Source of the DNA: Bacteroidales bacterium
GTDB taxonomy: Bacteria; Bacteroidota; Bacteroidia; Bacteroidales; Paludibacteraceae
DNA length: 13,926 nucleotides
Direction of reading: 5' to 3'
Assembly: GCA_018066005.1 (NCBI GenBank)
Contig: JAGHSG010000074.1
Location: 1 to 13,926 of the forward strand
Part shown: positions 6,118 through 11,486 of the stretch, in pieces
How the letters are laid out: every line of letters begins with the position of its first letter
Numbering within the stretch: the first letter of the stretch is position 1
Made by a program: the position numbers and the translations under genes
The notes under the pieces: model-generated
What the model saw: only the letters and a program-made list of their open reading frames with translations
Databases searched by the model: none
What the model was told of the DNA's origin: nothing

Positions 6118-6164
6118 ATGTTGTTATTTTTTTTCTTGGCTACTCTATTTAGGGTTTTCGCCAT
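6114..6164 (-). CDS. 16-aa basic leader peptide MAKTLNRVAKKKNNNI
   Basis: ATG at 6164 encodes MAKTLNRVAKKKNNNI and its TGA overlaps the ATG of the 97-aa gene as ATGA. The first 11 codons match the leader peptide at 5038-5076 except Leu for Pro at position 5. The coupling geometry supports translation. Its role may be only to bring ribosomes to the next start. Confidence 0.45.
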   Translation of the reverse strand: MAKTLNRVAKKKNNNI

Positions 6165-6191
6165 TATCCCTTGATAAATAAATGTTTTTTT
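6131..6191 (-). repeat. 60-bp leader repeat, copy 2
   Basis: This is the second copy of the 60-bp leader (see 5043-5103), two substitutions apart. It lies between the hairpin at 6197-6222 and the 97-aa gene and carries the leader ORF start. Such high identity in an untranslated or barely translated region points to a recent duplication or to gene conversion. Confidence 0.85.
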
Positions 6192-6196
6192 TATAA

Positions 6197-6222
6197 GCAA
6201 GCGGAGAACCAACTCCGCCTGC
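6197..6222 (-). other. Intergenic hairpin with TTGGTT loop
   Basis: On the minus strand GCAGGCGGAG pairs with CTCCGCTTGC (10 bp, one G-U) around TTGGTT. It starts 15 bp after the stop of the KGNM-repeat gene and is preceded by ATTCAGGCAG-like sequence. The loop equals that of 933-958. An A-run follows instead of U, so it is not an intrinsic terminator on this strand. Confidence 0.65.
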
Positions 6223-6236
6223 CTGAATGGGTAAGA

Positions 6237-6551
6237 TTACTTACCTGCACCGCAAAGGGTAAGTGCATTGTCTGCCAATGCGCTATCGTCAGCGTTGGCT
6301 ACTTGTACACCAATACCATACATCTCAGCAATCTTCTTCTCGAAGTTGCCAACTTGCATGTTACCCTTGATAGCCAATTCGCCACCTTTTTTGCCCTCTG
6401 CACGGATAGAAGCCAATGTTGCTTCGTCGTCAGCATAACGACCTTTGCAAGATTCACTCATGTAAACGCGCAATGTGCTACCAAATGCCTCTTTGAAATC
6501 GGCTTTGAGGGTTTTCACCTTCATGTTTCCTTTTAATGCAATTTCTGCCAT
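6237..6551 (-). CDS. 104-aa protein of two 'KGNM' repeats, unknown function
   Basis: The product consists of two related units: residues 7-50 (KGNMKVKTLKADFKEAFGST, then LRVY...YADDEATLASI) and 62-99 (KGNMQVGNFEKKIAEMYGIG, then VQVANADDSALADNALTL). Shared positions are KGNMxV, an amphipathic helix, a FG/YG turn, a LRVY/VQV strand and an AD...TL end. It is acidic to neutral, unlike its basic neighbours, and has no signal peptide. I believe that similar KGNM-type small proteins occur elsewhere in Bacteroidetes but know no assigned function. It is the second gene after the cluster promoter, followed by a strong hairpin, so it may be one of the most abundant products of the operon. Confidence 0.75.
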   Translation of the reverse strand: MAEIALKGNMKVKTLKADFKEAFGSTLRVYMSESCKGRYADDEATLASIRAEGKKGGELAIKGNMQVGNFEKKIAEMYGIGVQVANADDSALADNALTLCGAGK

Positions 6552-6583
6552 AGTTGTAAGAATTTAATTAAATGATCATTTAT

Positions 6584-6608
6584 GCCCACCACTTAAAGGA
6601 CGGCAGGC
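6584..6608 (-). other. Weak intergenic hairpin
   Basis: On the minus strand GCCTGCC can pair with GGTGGGC (7 bp with two G-U pairs) around an 11-nt loop, just after the stop of the 51-aa gene. The plus-strand version would have two mismatches, so the pairing makes sense only in minus-strand RNA. It is the weakest of the intergenic hairpins in this cluster. Confidence 0.4.
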
Positions 6609-6620
6609 GTTGTCCTATGA

Positions 6621-6776
6621 TTATTTCAGTCCCAAAGACTTCAAAACTGTACGACCAATCTTGCGATCCACACCTTGTTTGGTCATCGGAACGCCTGTCT
6701 TGCGCGAGACGGATTGCTTAACTTTTGTAATGCCTACTGCCCGCTTTAGCGAGAAACTTAATCCCGGTATTTTCAT
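6621..6776 (-). CDS. 51-aa basic small protein, first gene of the cluster
   Basis: ATG at 6776 to TAA at 6621-6623 encodes 51 residues starting MKIPGLSFSLKRAVGITKVK and ending KIGRTVLKSLGLK. It is rich in Lys and Arg and has the pattern SFSLKRAVGITKVKQSVSRK-TGVPMTKQG. I have a sense that similar short proteins exist in other Bacteroidales, but cannot name a family. The start lies about 25 nt downstream of the predicted transcription start of the promoter at 6808-6839, so it is the promoter-proximal gene. Like the 44-46 aa proteins, it could bind nucleic acid; this rests only on charge. Confidence 0.65.
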   Translation of the reverse strand: MKIPGLSFSLKRAVGITKVKQSVSRKTGVPMTKQGVDRKIGRTVLKSLGLK

Positions 6777-6807
6777 AATTGTATCAATATGTTTTTCATT
6801 TCGTTTG

Positions 6808-6839
6808 CAAAGGTACTATATTTTTCTGATATAGCCATA
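6808..6839 (-). promoter_or_regulatory. Promoter of the minus-strand small-gene cluster
   Basis: On the minus strand TATG (6839-6836), 20 bp, then TACCTTTG (6815-6808) matches the Bacteroidetes sigma pattern TTTG-N19-21-TAnnTTTG with one mismatch in the -33 box. The start of transcription would be near 6801, about 25 nt before the 51-aa gene. It closely resembles the promoter at 7998-8029. Confidence 0.75.
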
Positions 6840-6853
6840 GTCCTTTTTAGTCC
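6839..6853 (-). promoter_or_regulatory. Operator-like element GGACTAAAAAGGACT, cluster copy
   Basis: The 15 bp abut the -33 box and contain a direct repeat GGAC-N6-GGAC. A copy with one difference lies at 8029-8043 at the identical offset from the other promoter. The position is that of an activator or upstream element. Confidence 0.6.
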
Positions 6854-6889
6854 TTTGTCGCGTTCGGCAACAAAACCGAATGCAAACAC

Positions 6890-6920
6890 AAAAAAAGCAT
6901 GGACGATTTCTTATCCATGC
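6890..6920 (-). terminator. Intrinsic terminator of the small RNA
   Basis: On the minus strand GCATGGA (6920-6914) pairs perfectly with TCCATGC (6903-6897), followed at once by seven U (6896-6890). This is a textbook Rho-independent terminator and ends the RNA made from the promoter at 7146-7177. Confidence 0.85.
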
Positions 6921-7139
6921 CGTAGGCCCTGAGAAAACCTGTAAATACAAATAAGAAACGCCCACGCTAACAGTGGACGCTTGCTTATCTATTCGCTTGT
7001 ATTTACACGATCGAAAATTTCTCAGGTTCACGGCGTGTCATCGAACAAATAGCAAACGCTATATCATATACCCTCAATGTCTGAAAAGAAAGAATTCACA
7101 CTTTTTCACTAAAAAGATTTACGTCCTCTTCACTCTTTT
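6890..7139 (-). ncRNA. Small structured RNA with own promoter and terminator
   Basis: A transcript of about 250 nt is predicted from the promoter at 7146-7177 to the terminator at 6890-6920. Its 3' half folds into one long rod of perfect nested helices (plus-strand coordinates): 6919-6923 with 7030-7034, 6928-6936 with 7018-7026 (9 bp), 6941-6950 with 6997-7006 (10 bp), 6951-6955 with 6984-6988, and a small apical stem 6962-6965 with 6973-6976. An asymmetric internal loop separates the two long helices. No convincing reading frame spans it. The rod with internal loops recalls 6S-type RNAs, but I could not confirm the family, and the 5' half (before 7040) has only a small hairpin at 7049-7062. 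It lies between the regulator gene and the small-gene cluster. Confidence 0.75.
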
Positions 7140-7145
7140 CGGCTG

Positions 7146-7177
7146 CAAATTTACAAAAAGAAATTGATTTACACAAA
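7146..7177 (-). promoter_or_regulatory. Promoter of the small RNA
   Basis: TTTG (7177-7174), exactly 20 bp, then TAAATTTG (7153-7146) on the minus strand matches the Bacteroidetes consensus perfectly; transcription should start near 7139. A perfect 14-bp palindrome (7172-7185) overlaps the -33 box. The rest of the gap up to 7342 is AT-rich with one near-tandem 11-bp repeat (GAGATTCCTAT/GAGGTTCCTAT, about 7289-7310) and no gene that I can see. Confidence 0.8.
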
Positions 7178-7185
7178 TATTTGTG
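7172..7185. promoter_or_regulatory. Palindrome CACAAATATTTGTG over the -33 box
   Basis: The 14 bp are a perfect inverted repeat and include the -33 element of the small-RNA promoter. The position is that expected for a dimeric repressor. AT-rich palindromes can occur by chance, so this is only a candidate operator. Confidence 0.35.
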
Positions 7186-7342
7186 CAAATTTTTGTTAAA
7201 AAACCTGCGTTGTGTAAACAAAAGATGTACTTGTGCAGTCGAAATGAGATAACAAATAATCAGTGAGGGAAAGTGTGATAGTACTATGAGATTCCTATGA
7301 GGTTCCTATAAAGACTCGGGAAATGGAGAGTAGAGAGTGCCG

Positions 7343-7954
7343 TTAATCGTTGGAGATAATGCAGACAGATGTCAGCCCCGTTTTGCTGCCGGCTACATAA
7401 GAGATGGCATTTTCGGTTGACGGTGGACAATGCACAATGCACGATTGAACAAGGTTATCCAAGTACATAGGTTGGCCCTTGAAGAAATAGTTGCAGGTAA
7501 ACCGATCTCCAACTGTTAATTTGGCATGTTCTGCCGTCACTACTTCAAAACGGCTATCTCCCAAATATCTAAAAACAGCATGCCGATTGGGTAACCATGT
7601 AACAGCCACTTGCTGACCTACTTGCAAATCCGACGTGTGGATGCCTTCACCCATAAAAGAAGTGCTCTCAATATCACTCCTGAGCAGCAAATCTTCCAAA
7701 TACGCTTCCCAATCCTGAAATCCCAAGAACTGCGCCAAAAGCGACAACGTCGTGTGCCGAGCCGTATCTGCACCGTCAATATATCCCCACAGACGTTTGA
7801 GCGTTGTTGGCGATATGTTCTCATGCAAACGCTCCCAAACGGCTCCGGCTAAAAACTCAAAGTCATACGGGGTGAGGATGCGACGGGAGATATTTTTCTC
7901 AATATCTAATCGCAATTGGAGAATTTCAGGGGCATTCTTGGTCATAATAGGCAT
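7343..7954 (-). CDS. Bacteroidetes-type putative DNA-binding protein
   Basis: The 203-aa protein has a helical N-terminal domain (residues about 10-88: LRLDIEKNISRRILTPYDFE ... ISPTTLKRLWGYIDGAD ... LSLLAQFLGFQDWEAYL). The ISPTTLKRLWGY segment followed by LLAQFLGF looks like a helix-turn-helix seen in many uncharacterised Bacteroidetes proteins. Residues 110-170 form a beta-rich domain (VGQQVAVTWLPNRHAVFRYL, then KLTVGDRFTCNYFFKG) that may bind a ligand or protein. There is no signal peptide. The start ATG at 7954 gives MPIMTKN; the internal ATG three codons later is equally possible. It has its own promoter, nearly identical to that of the small-gene cluster, which makes it a good candidate for the cluster's regulator. 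Regulatory function is inferred, not shown. Confidence 0.6.
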   Translation of the reverse strand: MPIMTKNAPEILQLRLDIEKNISRRILTPYDFEFLAGAVWERLHENISPTTLKRLWGYIDGADTARHTTLSLLAQFLGFQDWEAYLEDLLLRSDIESTSFMGEGIHTSDLQVGQQVAVTWLPNRHAVFRYLGDSRFEVVTAEHAKLTVGDRFTCNYFFKGQPMYLDNLVQSCIVHCPPSTENAISYVAGSKTGLTSVCIISND

Positions 7955-7997
7955 TTCTTATTTAATACATGTTCGGCTTCTCAGGGCTTAGCGACTG

Positions 7998-8029
7998 CAA
8001 AGGTATTGCTTTTTCTCCATATACGCAAA
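7998..8029 (-). promoter_or_regulatory. Promoter of the putative regulator gene
   Basis: On the minus strand TTTG (8029-8026), 20 bp, TACCTTTG (8005-7998) is a full match to the Bacteroidetes consensus. The start of transcription would be near 7991, leaving a leader of about 37 nt. The -7 box and much of the spacer match the cluster promoter at 6808-6839. Confidence 0.85.
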
Positions 8030-8043
8030 GTCCTTTTTGGTCC
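8029..8043 (-). promoter_or_regulatory. Operator-like element GGACCAAAAAGGACT, regulator copy
   Basis: It differs by one base from the element at 6839-6853 and abuts the -33 box at the same offset (24 bp between the end of the -33 box and the -7 box in both). It lies directly between the kinase stop codon (8047) and the promoter. Shared control of both transcripts is the simplest reading. Confidence 0.6.
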
Positions 8044-8046
8044 AAA

Positions 8047-9126
8047 TCACTTATTCTTGATATTAAACCGTTGTATGATGCTGTCACTATAATGTTGCGT
8101 CAACTGACCTGCATACACGACTGCTGCATTGAGAAAATCATTCCGTAAGGCTTCATCCTGAATCGTGTTTGCCAAGGAATCGCGCACAACAGCACCCTGA
8201 GTAAGACAATCATACAGTGCCAAATATGCTTCATTATAAGTGGCATATTCACGGCTTGTTAGTTGCTCAAATTGTTTATCCACCAATTCGTGCGCCTGCT
8301 GAACGACTTGCTCCCGCGGGTCGGGACGGAAGAATGCCAGGTAGCAGAAATAAGACGTCAGCAGCAAGAGGGCAGAACAGATGATAGAGAAGGGTATTAT
8401 AATACGAGCCCGATGCTGCTTGCGAATGGCTGCTAAAACATGCTCGCACGACGGATAGCGACAATCGGGATTCTCCTGCATGCACCTACGCGCGATACGC
8501 GAATAAAAAGGTGCAATCAACAGCACGATTTTTCCCAGCGCATAGATGTCCGAACGGATATCCGTTTGCATAGCTGTCATCTGCTCCGGAGCCATATAAG
8601 ACAATGTGCCGGCAGGTTGTTTGTAGGCATCAAAATCATCGGTATCAGACAGACCAAAATCAATCAATTTGAGTTGATGCCCGTTGCGCGTGATAAGGAT
8701 ATTGTCGGGTTTGAGATCACGATGTACCACCTGACGGGTGTGCATATAAGACAACGCTTCCACCAACTGCTGCACCAAACGTTCACGCGTGGCCCGGTTA
8801 GGATTGTCTGCCAAAAAATCCGCAAGGCTGATGCCGTCAATCCACTCCATACGGATATAGTCACCCATCGTCTCGTTATGTCCATAATCTAAGGTATGAA
8901 CGATTGACGGATGGTCTAACATAACCCCCACGGCAAATTCTTTTTGAAGGCGTTGACGCTCTTGCTCCGTGCCATGCTTGATGGCCTTGAATACATACCA
9001 ACGACCATATTGCTGTGCTTTGTACAGTTGGACAGAACCATGCTCTCTTAATAAAGAGAGTTGGCTAACTTCACCGGACCAGGTGGCAGGGCCTGAAACT
9101 AATATTTCGGAATTATCGGTGTCCAT
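8047..9126 (-). CDS. Membrane-anchored Ser/Thr protein kinase
   Basis: The 359-aa protein has a Hanks-type kinase domain at about residues 20-235: the ATP-binding lysine in YVFKAIK (K47), an alpha-C glutamate near 63, the catalytic loop VVHRDLKPDN (D137, N142), the metal-binding DFG (156-158) and the APE motif (179-181), then RSDIYALGKI. The glycine-rich loop is degenerate (EHGSVQLYKA). A transmembrane helix follows at 241-266 and leaves about 93 residues outside (267-359), a possible sensor with no known fold. The kinase would phosphorylate cytoplasmic Ser/Thr targets, perhaps in response to envelope signals. It has its own promoter, overlapping that of the holA operon, and stands directly upstream of the putative regulator gene and the cluster. 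No cognate PP2C phosphatase is visible in the window. Confidence 0.9.
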   Translation of the reverse strand: MDTDNSEILVSGPATWSGEVSQLSLLREHGSVQLYKAQQYGRWYVFKAIKHGTEQERQRLQKEFAVGVMLDHPSIVHTLDYGHNETMGDYIRMEWIDGISLADFLADNPNRATRERLVQQLVEALSYMHTRQVVHRDLKPDNILITRNGHQLKLIDFGLSDTDDFDAYKQPAGTLSYMAPEQMTAMQTDIRSDIYALGKIVLLIAPFYSRIARRCMQENPDCRYPSCEHVLAAIRKQHRARIIIPFSIICSALLLLTSYFCYLAFFRPDPREQVVQQAHELVDKQFEQLTSREYATYNEAYLALYDCLTQGAVVRDSLANTIQDEALRNDFLNAAVVYAGQLTQHYSDSIIQRFNIKNK

Positions 9127-9145
9127 ATTTATTCGTTTGTGAGCG

Positions 9146-9177
9146 CAAAGTTATAAAAAAATTTTGATATGTGCAAA
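9146..9177 (-). promoter_or_regulatory. Kinase promoter
   Basis: On the minus strand TTTG (9177-9174), 20 bp, TAACTTTG (9153-9146). Transcription would start near 9139, only about 13 nt before the ATG at 9126. The -33 box lies inside the plus-strand promoter at 9163-9193. Confidence 0.75.
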
Positions 9178-9193
9178 AAATTTTGTACTTTTG
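9163..9193 (+). promoter_or_regulatory. Promoter of the structured RNA and holA operon
   Basis: TTTG (9163-9166), 19 bp, TACTTTTG (9186-9193), followed by CAGTC, fits the Bacteroidetes consensus. Transcription would start near 9200. It overlaps the divergent kinase promoter by 15 bp, so the two should compete for polymerase. Confidence 0.8.
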
Positions 9194-9199
9194 CAGTCA

Positions 9200-9460
9200 G
9201 TTTTTCGATATGTCGAAAACAAAATGAAGAAATAACAACACTTTATTTGAATCACAAGCGGGCTTTTAGCCTTTTATAGACAAAAGGACGACACGTCGTC
9301 AGTGTCCATAAAAGCCTTATATCACCCGCCACAAAGAAACAAAGAACACGATTGATTCCTTTGTGAACTTCGTATCTTCGTGCTGGCTGCATAAGTGGGG
9401 ATAGCCCTACCGGCAAATAGCGAAGCGGAGTGCCCCATTAGGGCGAAACACACAAAGGCA
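9200..9460 (+). ncRNA. Structured untranslated RNA ahead of holA (two domains)
   Basis: From the predicted start near 9200 the RNA begins with a 7-bp hairpin (9202-9208 with 9213-9219). Domain 1 is a rod: 9241-9248 with 9337-9344 (one mismatch), 9258-9262 with 9325-9329, an 8 x 10 nt internal loop, 9271-9282 with 9303-9314 (11 of 12 pairs), and apical 9287-9291 with 9296-9300. Domain 2 is closed by 9358-9365 with 9451-9458 (8 bp, perfect) and includes 9376-9380 with 9421-9425, 9382-9386 with 9410-9414, and two mutually crossing pairings: 9396-9400 with 9433-9437 and 9404-9409 with 9439-9444. The last two imply a pseudoknot or two alternative states. No open frame covers it and no clear terminator ends it. 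It is either a separate small RNA (6S-like rod) followed by a leader, or one long holA leader. Confidence 0.65.
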
Positions 9461-9485
9461 GGCATTTGTGATTAAAAATTAGTGA

Positions 9486-10496
9486 ATGAAATACGATGAA
9501 TTGATACAACAAATGCAGGCTGATCGGTATGCACCGGTCATACTTTTGTGCGGCGAGGAGTCGTATTACATAGACGAGGCTGCTGACTACGTCGAGCAAC
9601 ATGCACTGGACGATATGGCACGCGAATTTGACCAAACAGTCTTGTACGGCAAGGACCTGTCCGGCGCGGACATCGCACCCGTGATTAGTCAGGCACGCGG
9701 ATTTGCCATGATGGGAGGACGGAAAGTCATTATCGTCAAGGAGGCACAGACCATCAAGAAATGGGACGCTTTGGCGCTCTATATGGACAACCCGCAACCC
9801 ACAACCGTGCTGGTGCTGTGCCATAAATACGGCAACCCCGACAAACGACTGACTATATGGAAGAACTTTGAGAAAAAGGGCGGGGTAATCATGCAAAGTG
9901 ACCGCCTGCGCGATTACCAGGTGTCGGGATGGATTACCAACTATCTCTCTACCAATAACCTGCAAGCAGACCCCAAAGTGGCACAGTTATTAGCCGATTA
10001 TTTGGGCAACGACCTGACGGCTATTGTGGGCGCTTTGCGCAAGTTGATAGACGGCCGCCCCGAAGGCGTGACCAAGATTGACACGGCGCTTGTAGAGCGG
10101 AACATAGGTATCAGCAAGGACTTTAACGTCTTCGAATTGCAAGATGCACTTATCAAAGGCGATGTCCGCAAAGCCAATCAGATAACGCAGTATTTCGCTT
10201 CCAGCAAGGACCACCCGATGGTGAAGGAACTGGGTATATTGTTCCCCTTCTTCCAAAACCTGATGCTGTATCATTACTTGCCGGACAAGTCCGAAAGAGC
10301 CGTGGCAGCGGCATTGGGAATCAATCCGTACTTCGTGAAAGATTATGCAGCAGCGGCACGGAGATATAATGCCATGAAAACATTTCACATCATCGGCTAT
10401 CTGCGTGAGACAGATGCACGACTCAAAGGCATCAATAACCCTTCCGCCAAAGATGATGACCTGTGGAAAGAACTTATCTACCGTATTTTGCACTAA
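9486..10496 (+). CDS. holA: DNA polymerase III subunit delta
   Basis: The 336-aa product matches the clamp-loader delta subunit in length and order of segments: the N-terminal LLCGEESYYIDEAADYV (residues 19-36), GGRKVIIVKEAQTIK (77-91), the central LADYLGNDLTAIVGALRKLI and VFELQDALIKGD, and the C-terminal helical collar ending with DARLKGINNPSAKDDDLWKELIYRIL. HolA opens the beta sliding clamp as part of the clamp loader; like other delta subunits it lacks a P-loop. The ATG at 9486 fits the family N-terminus. It is the first gene of a three-gene plus-strand operon, downstream of about 280 nt of structured leader. Confidence 0.92.
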   Translation: MKYDELIQQMQADRYAPVILLCGEESYYIDEAADYVEQHALDDMAREFDQTVLYGKDLSGADIAPVISQARGFAMMGGRKVIIVKEAQTIKKWDALALYMDNPQPTTVLVLCHKYGNPDKRLTIWKNFEKKGGVIMQSDRLRDYQVSGWITNYLSTNNLQADPKVAQLLADYLGNDLTAIVGALRKLIDGRPEGVTKIDTALVERNIGISKDFNVFELQDALIKGDVRKANQITQYFASSKDHPMVKELGILFPFFQNLMLYHYLPDKSERAVAAALGINPYFVKDYAAAARRYNAMKTFHIIGYLRETDARLKGINNPSAKDDDLWKELIYRILH

Positions 10497-10511
10497 ATAG
10501 TACATAATAAG

Positions 10512-11483
10512 ATGTTAGGAATAATTATTAACCCCAAATCAGGCAAAAAAGCCATGCGTGCACAGCGTGTCTATCTGTGGAAATTACTCCGCAATAGGCA
10601 TCAGCCCTTTACGTATCGGGTGACACGCTATGCCAATCATGCCTTGGAATTGGCTCGCGAATTGGTGGAGAAGGGCTATGACCAAATTCTCGTTTTAGGT
10701 GGCGACGGCACGCTGTCGGAGGTCATCAACGGCATTATGCGTGCGAATATTACACCTCAACAACGTAGCAAGATTCAGTTTGGCTTGATGCCACGGGGAA
10801 CAGGAAACGACTTTGCACGTTTCTGGGGACTGAATAAACACTTCAAACGCTCGTTGCAACTGTTTTTTGAAGGCAAGTCGCAGCCGATAGATGTCGGCGA
10901 TTTGACCTATTGGCGCAACGGGGTGGAGCACCACCGCTATTTCATCAATTCCGTGGGATTCGGTATCGACTCCCTGACCAATGTGTATGGTCAGCAACTC
11001 AAATATTACATGGGTTCTCACCATATCAACTATACGATAGGATTGGTGTGGGCTTTGATTAAACTCAAATTGCAGAAGATGCACCTGCTGGTGGATGGCA
11101 AGGACTTTATTCAGGGCAAGATGTTCCACTTGAATATAGCCAACGGACCGTATAACGGCGGCGGCATGAAGCAGAACGCTGATGCCGACCCGCGTGACGG
11201 TATTCTGCATGGTATGTTTGTGGAGAAACCGACGCTCAAACAGATATGTCTGGGCGTGAGCAAACTCTTCAACGGCGAATTATATAAACTGCCCTTTGTG
11301 CATCCGTTCGCCGGTAAGGACTTTGTCATTCAGACCAACGAGCATACACAGTTCGAGGCAGACGGCATAACGATGGATATTATGGGCGATTTTGAAGTCC
11401 ATTGCCACCATCACGCACTTTGTATGACCGTCCCGCAGTATTGCGAAGAAGGAAAAGAGATACACGATTTTAAAAAAGCATAA
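10512..11483 (+). CDS. Diacylglycerol-kinase-family lipid kinase (YegS/BmrU-like)
   Basis: The 323-aa protein carries the DAGK catalytic signatures: INPKSGKK at residues 6-13, the nucleotide-binding VLGGDGTLSEVINGI (61-75) and PRGTGNDFARFWG (94-106), followed by the substrate-side region FINSVGFGIDSL and the C-terminal beta domain with FEADG. Family members phosphorylate diacylglycerol or related lipids with ATP and act at the inner face of the membrane in phospholipid recycling; the exact lipid cannot be read here. The start at 10512 is 16 nt after holA, and the end is 3 nt before the next gene, so the three genes are one operon. Confidence 0.9.
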   Translation: MLGIIINPKSGKKAMRAQRVYLWKLLRNRHQPFTYRVTRYANHALELARELVEKGYDQILVLGGDGTLSEVINGIMRANITPQQRSKIQFGLMPRGTGNDFARFWGLNKHFKRSLQLFFEGKSQPIDVGDLTYWRNGVEHHRYFINSVGFGIDSLTNVYGQQLKYYMGSHHINYTIGLVWALIKLKLQKMHLLVDGKDFIQGKMFHLNIANGPYNGGGMKQNADADPRDGILHGMFVEKPTLKQICLGVSKLFNGELYKLPFVHPFAGKDFVIQTNEHTQFEADGITMDIMGDFEVHCHHHALCMTVPQYCEEGKEIHDFKKA

Positions 11484-11486
11484 GAT

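Noticed and set aside
5043..6192. CRISPR array or insertion-sequence ends formed by the repeated intergenic units
   Set aside because: Only two copies about 1 kb apart, no regular spacers, no transposase, and no flanking target duplications.
6860..6883. Second hairpin (GCGTTCGG/CCGAATGC) as terminator
   Set aside because: No U-tract follows on either strand, and the pairing is best on the plus strand, where no gene ends.
6816..7167. Short frames on both strands in the gap between cluster and regulator
   Set aside because: They run through the helices and terminator of the small RNA and show no protein-like pattern.
9200..9460. tmRNA, SRP RNA or RNase P RNA
   Set aside because: I found no tag reading frame ending in ALAA, no GGAAGCAGC-type SRP core and no RNase P conserved blocks.
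9438..9965. 175-codon minus-strand frame across the holA start
   Set aside because: Antisense to holA; composition is unlike a real protein.
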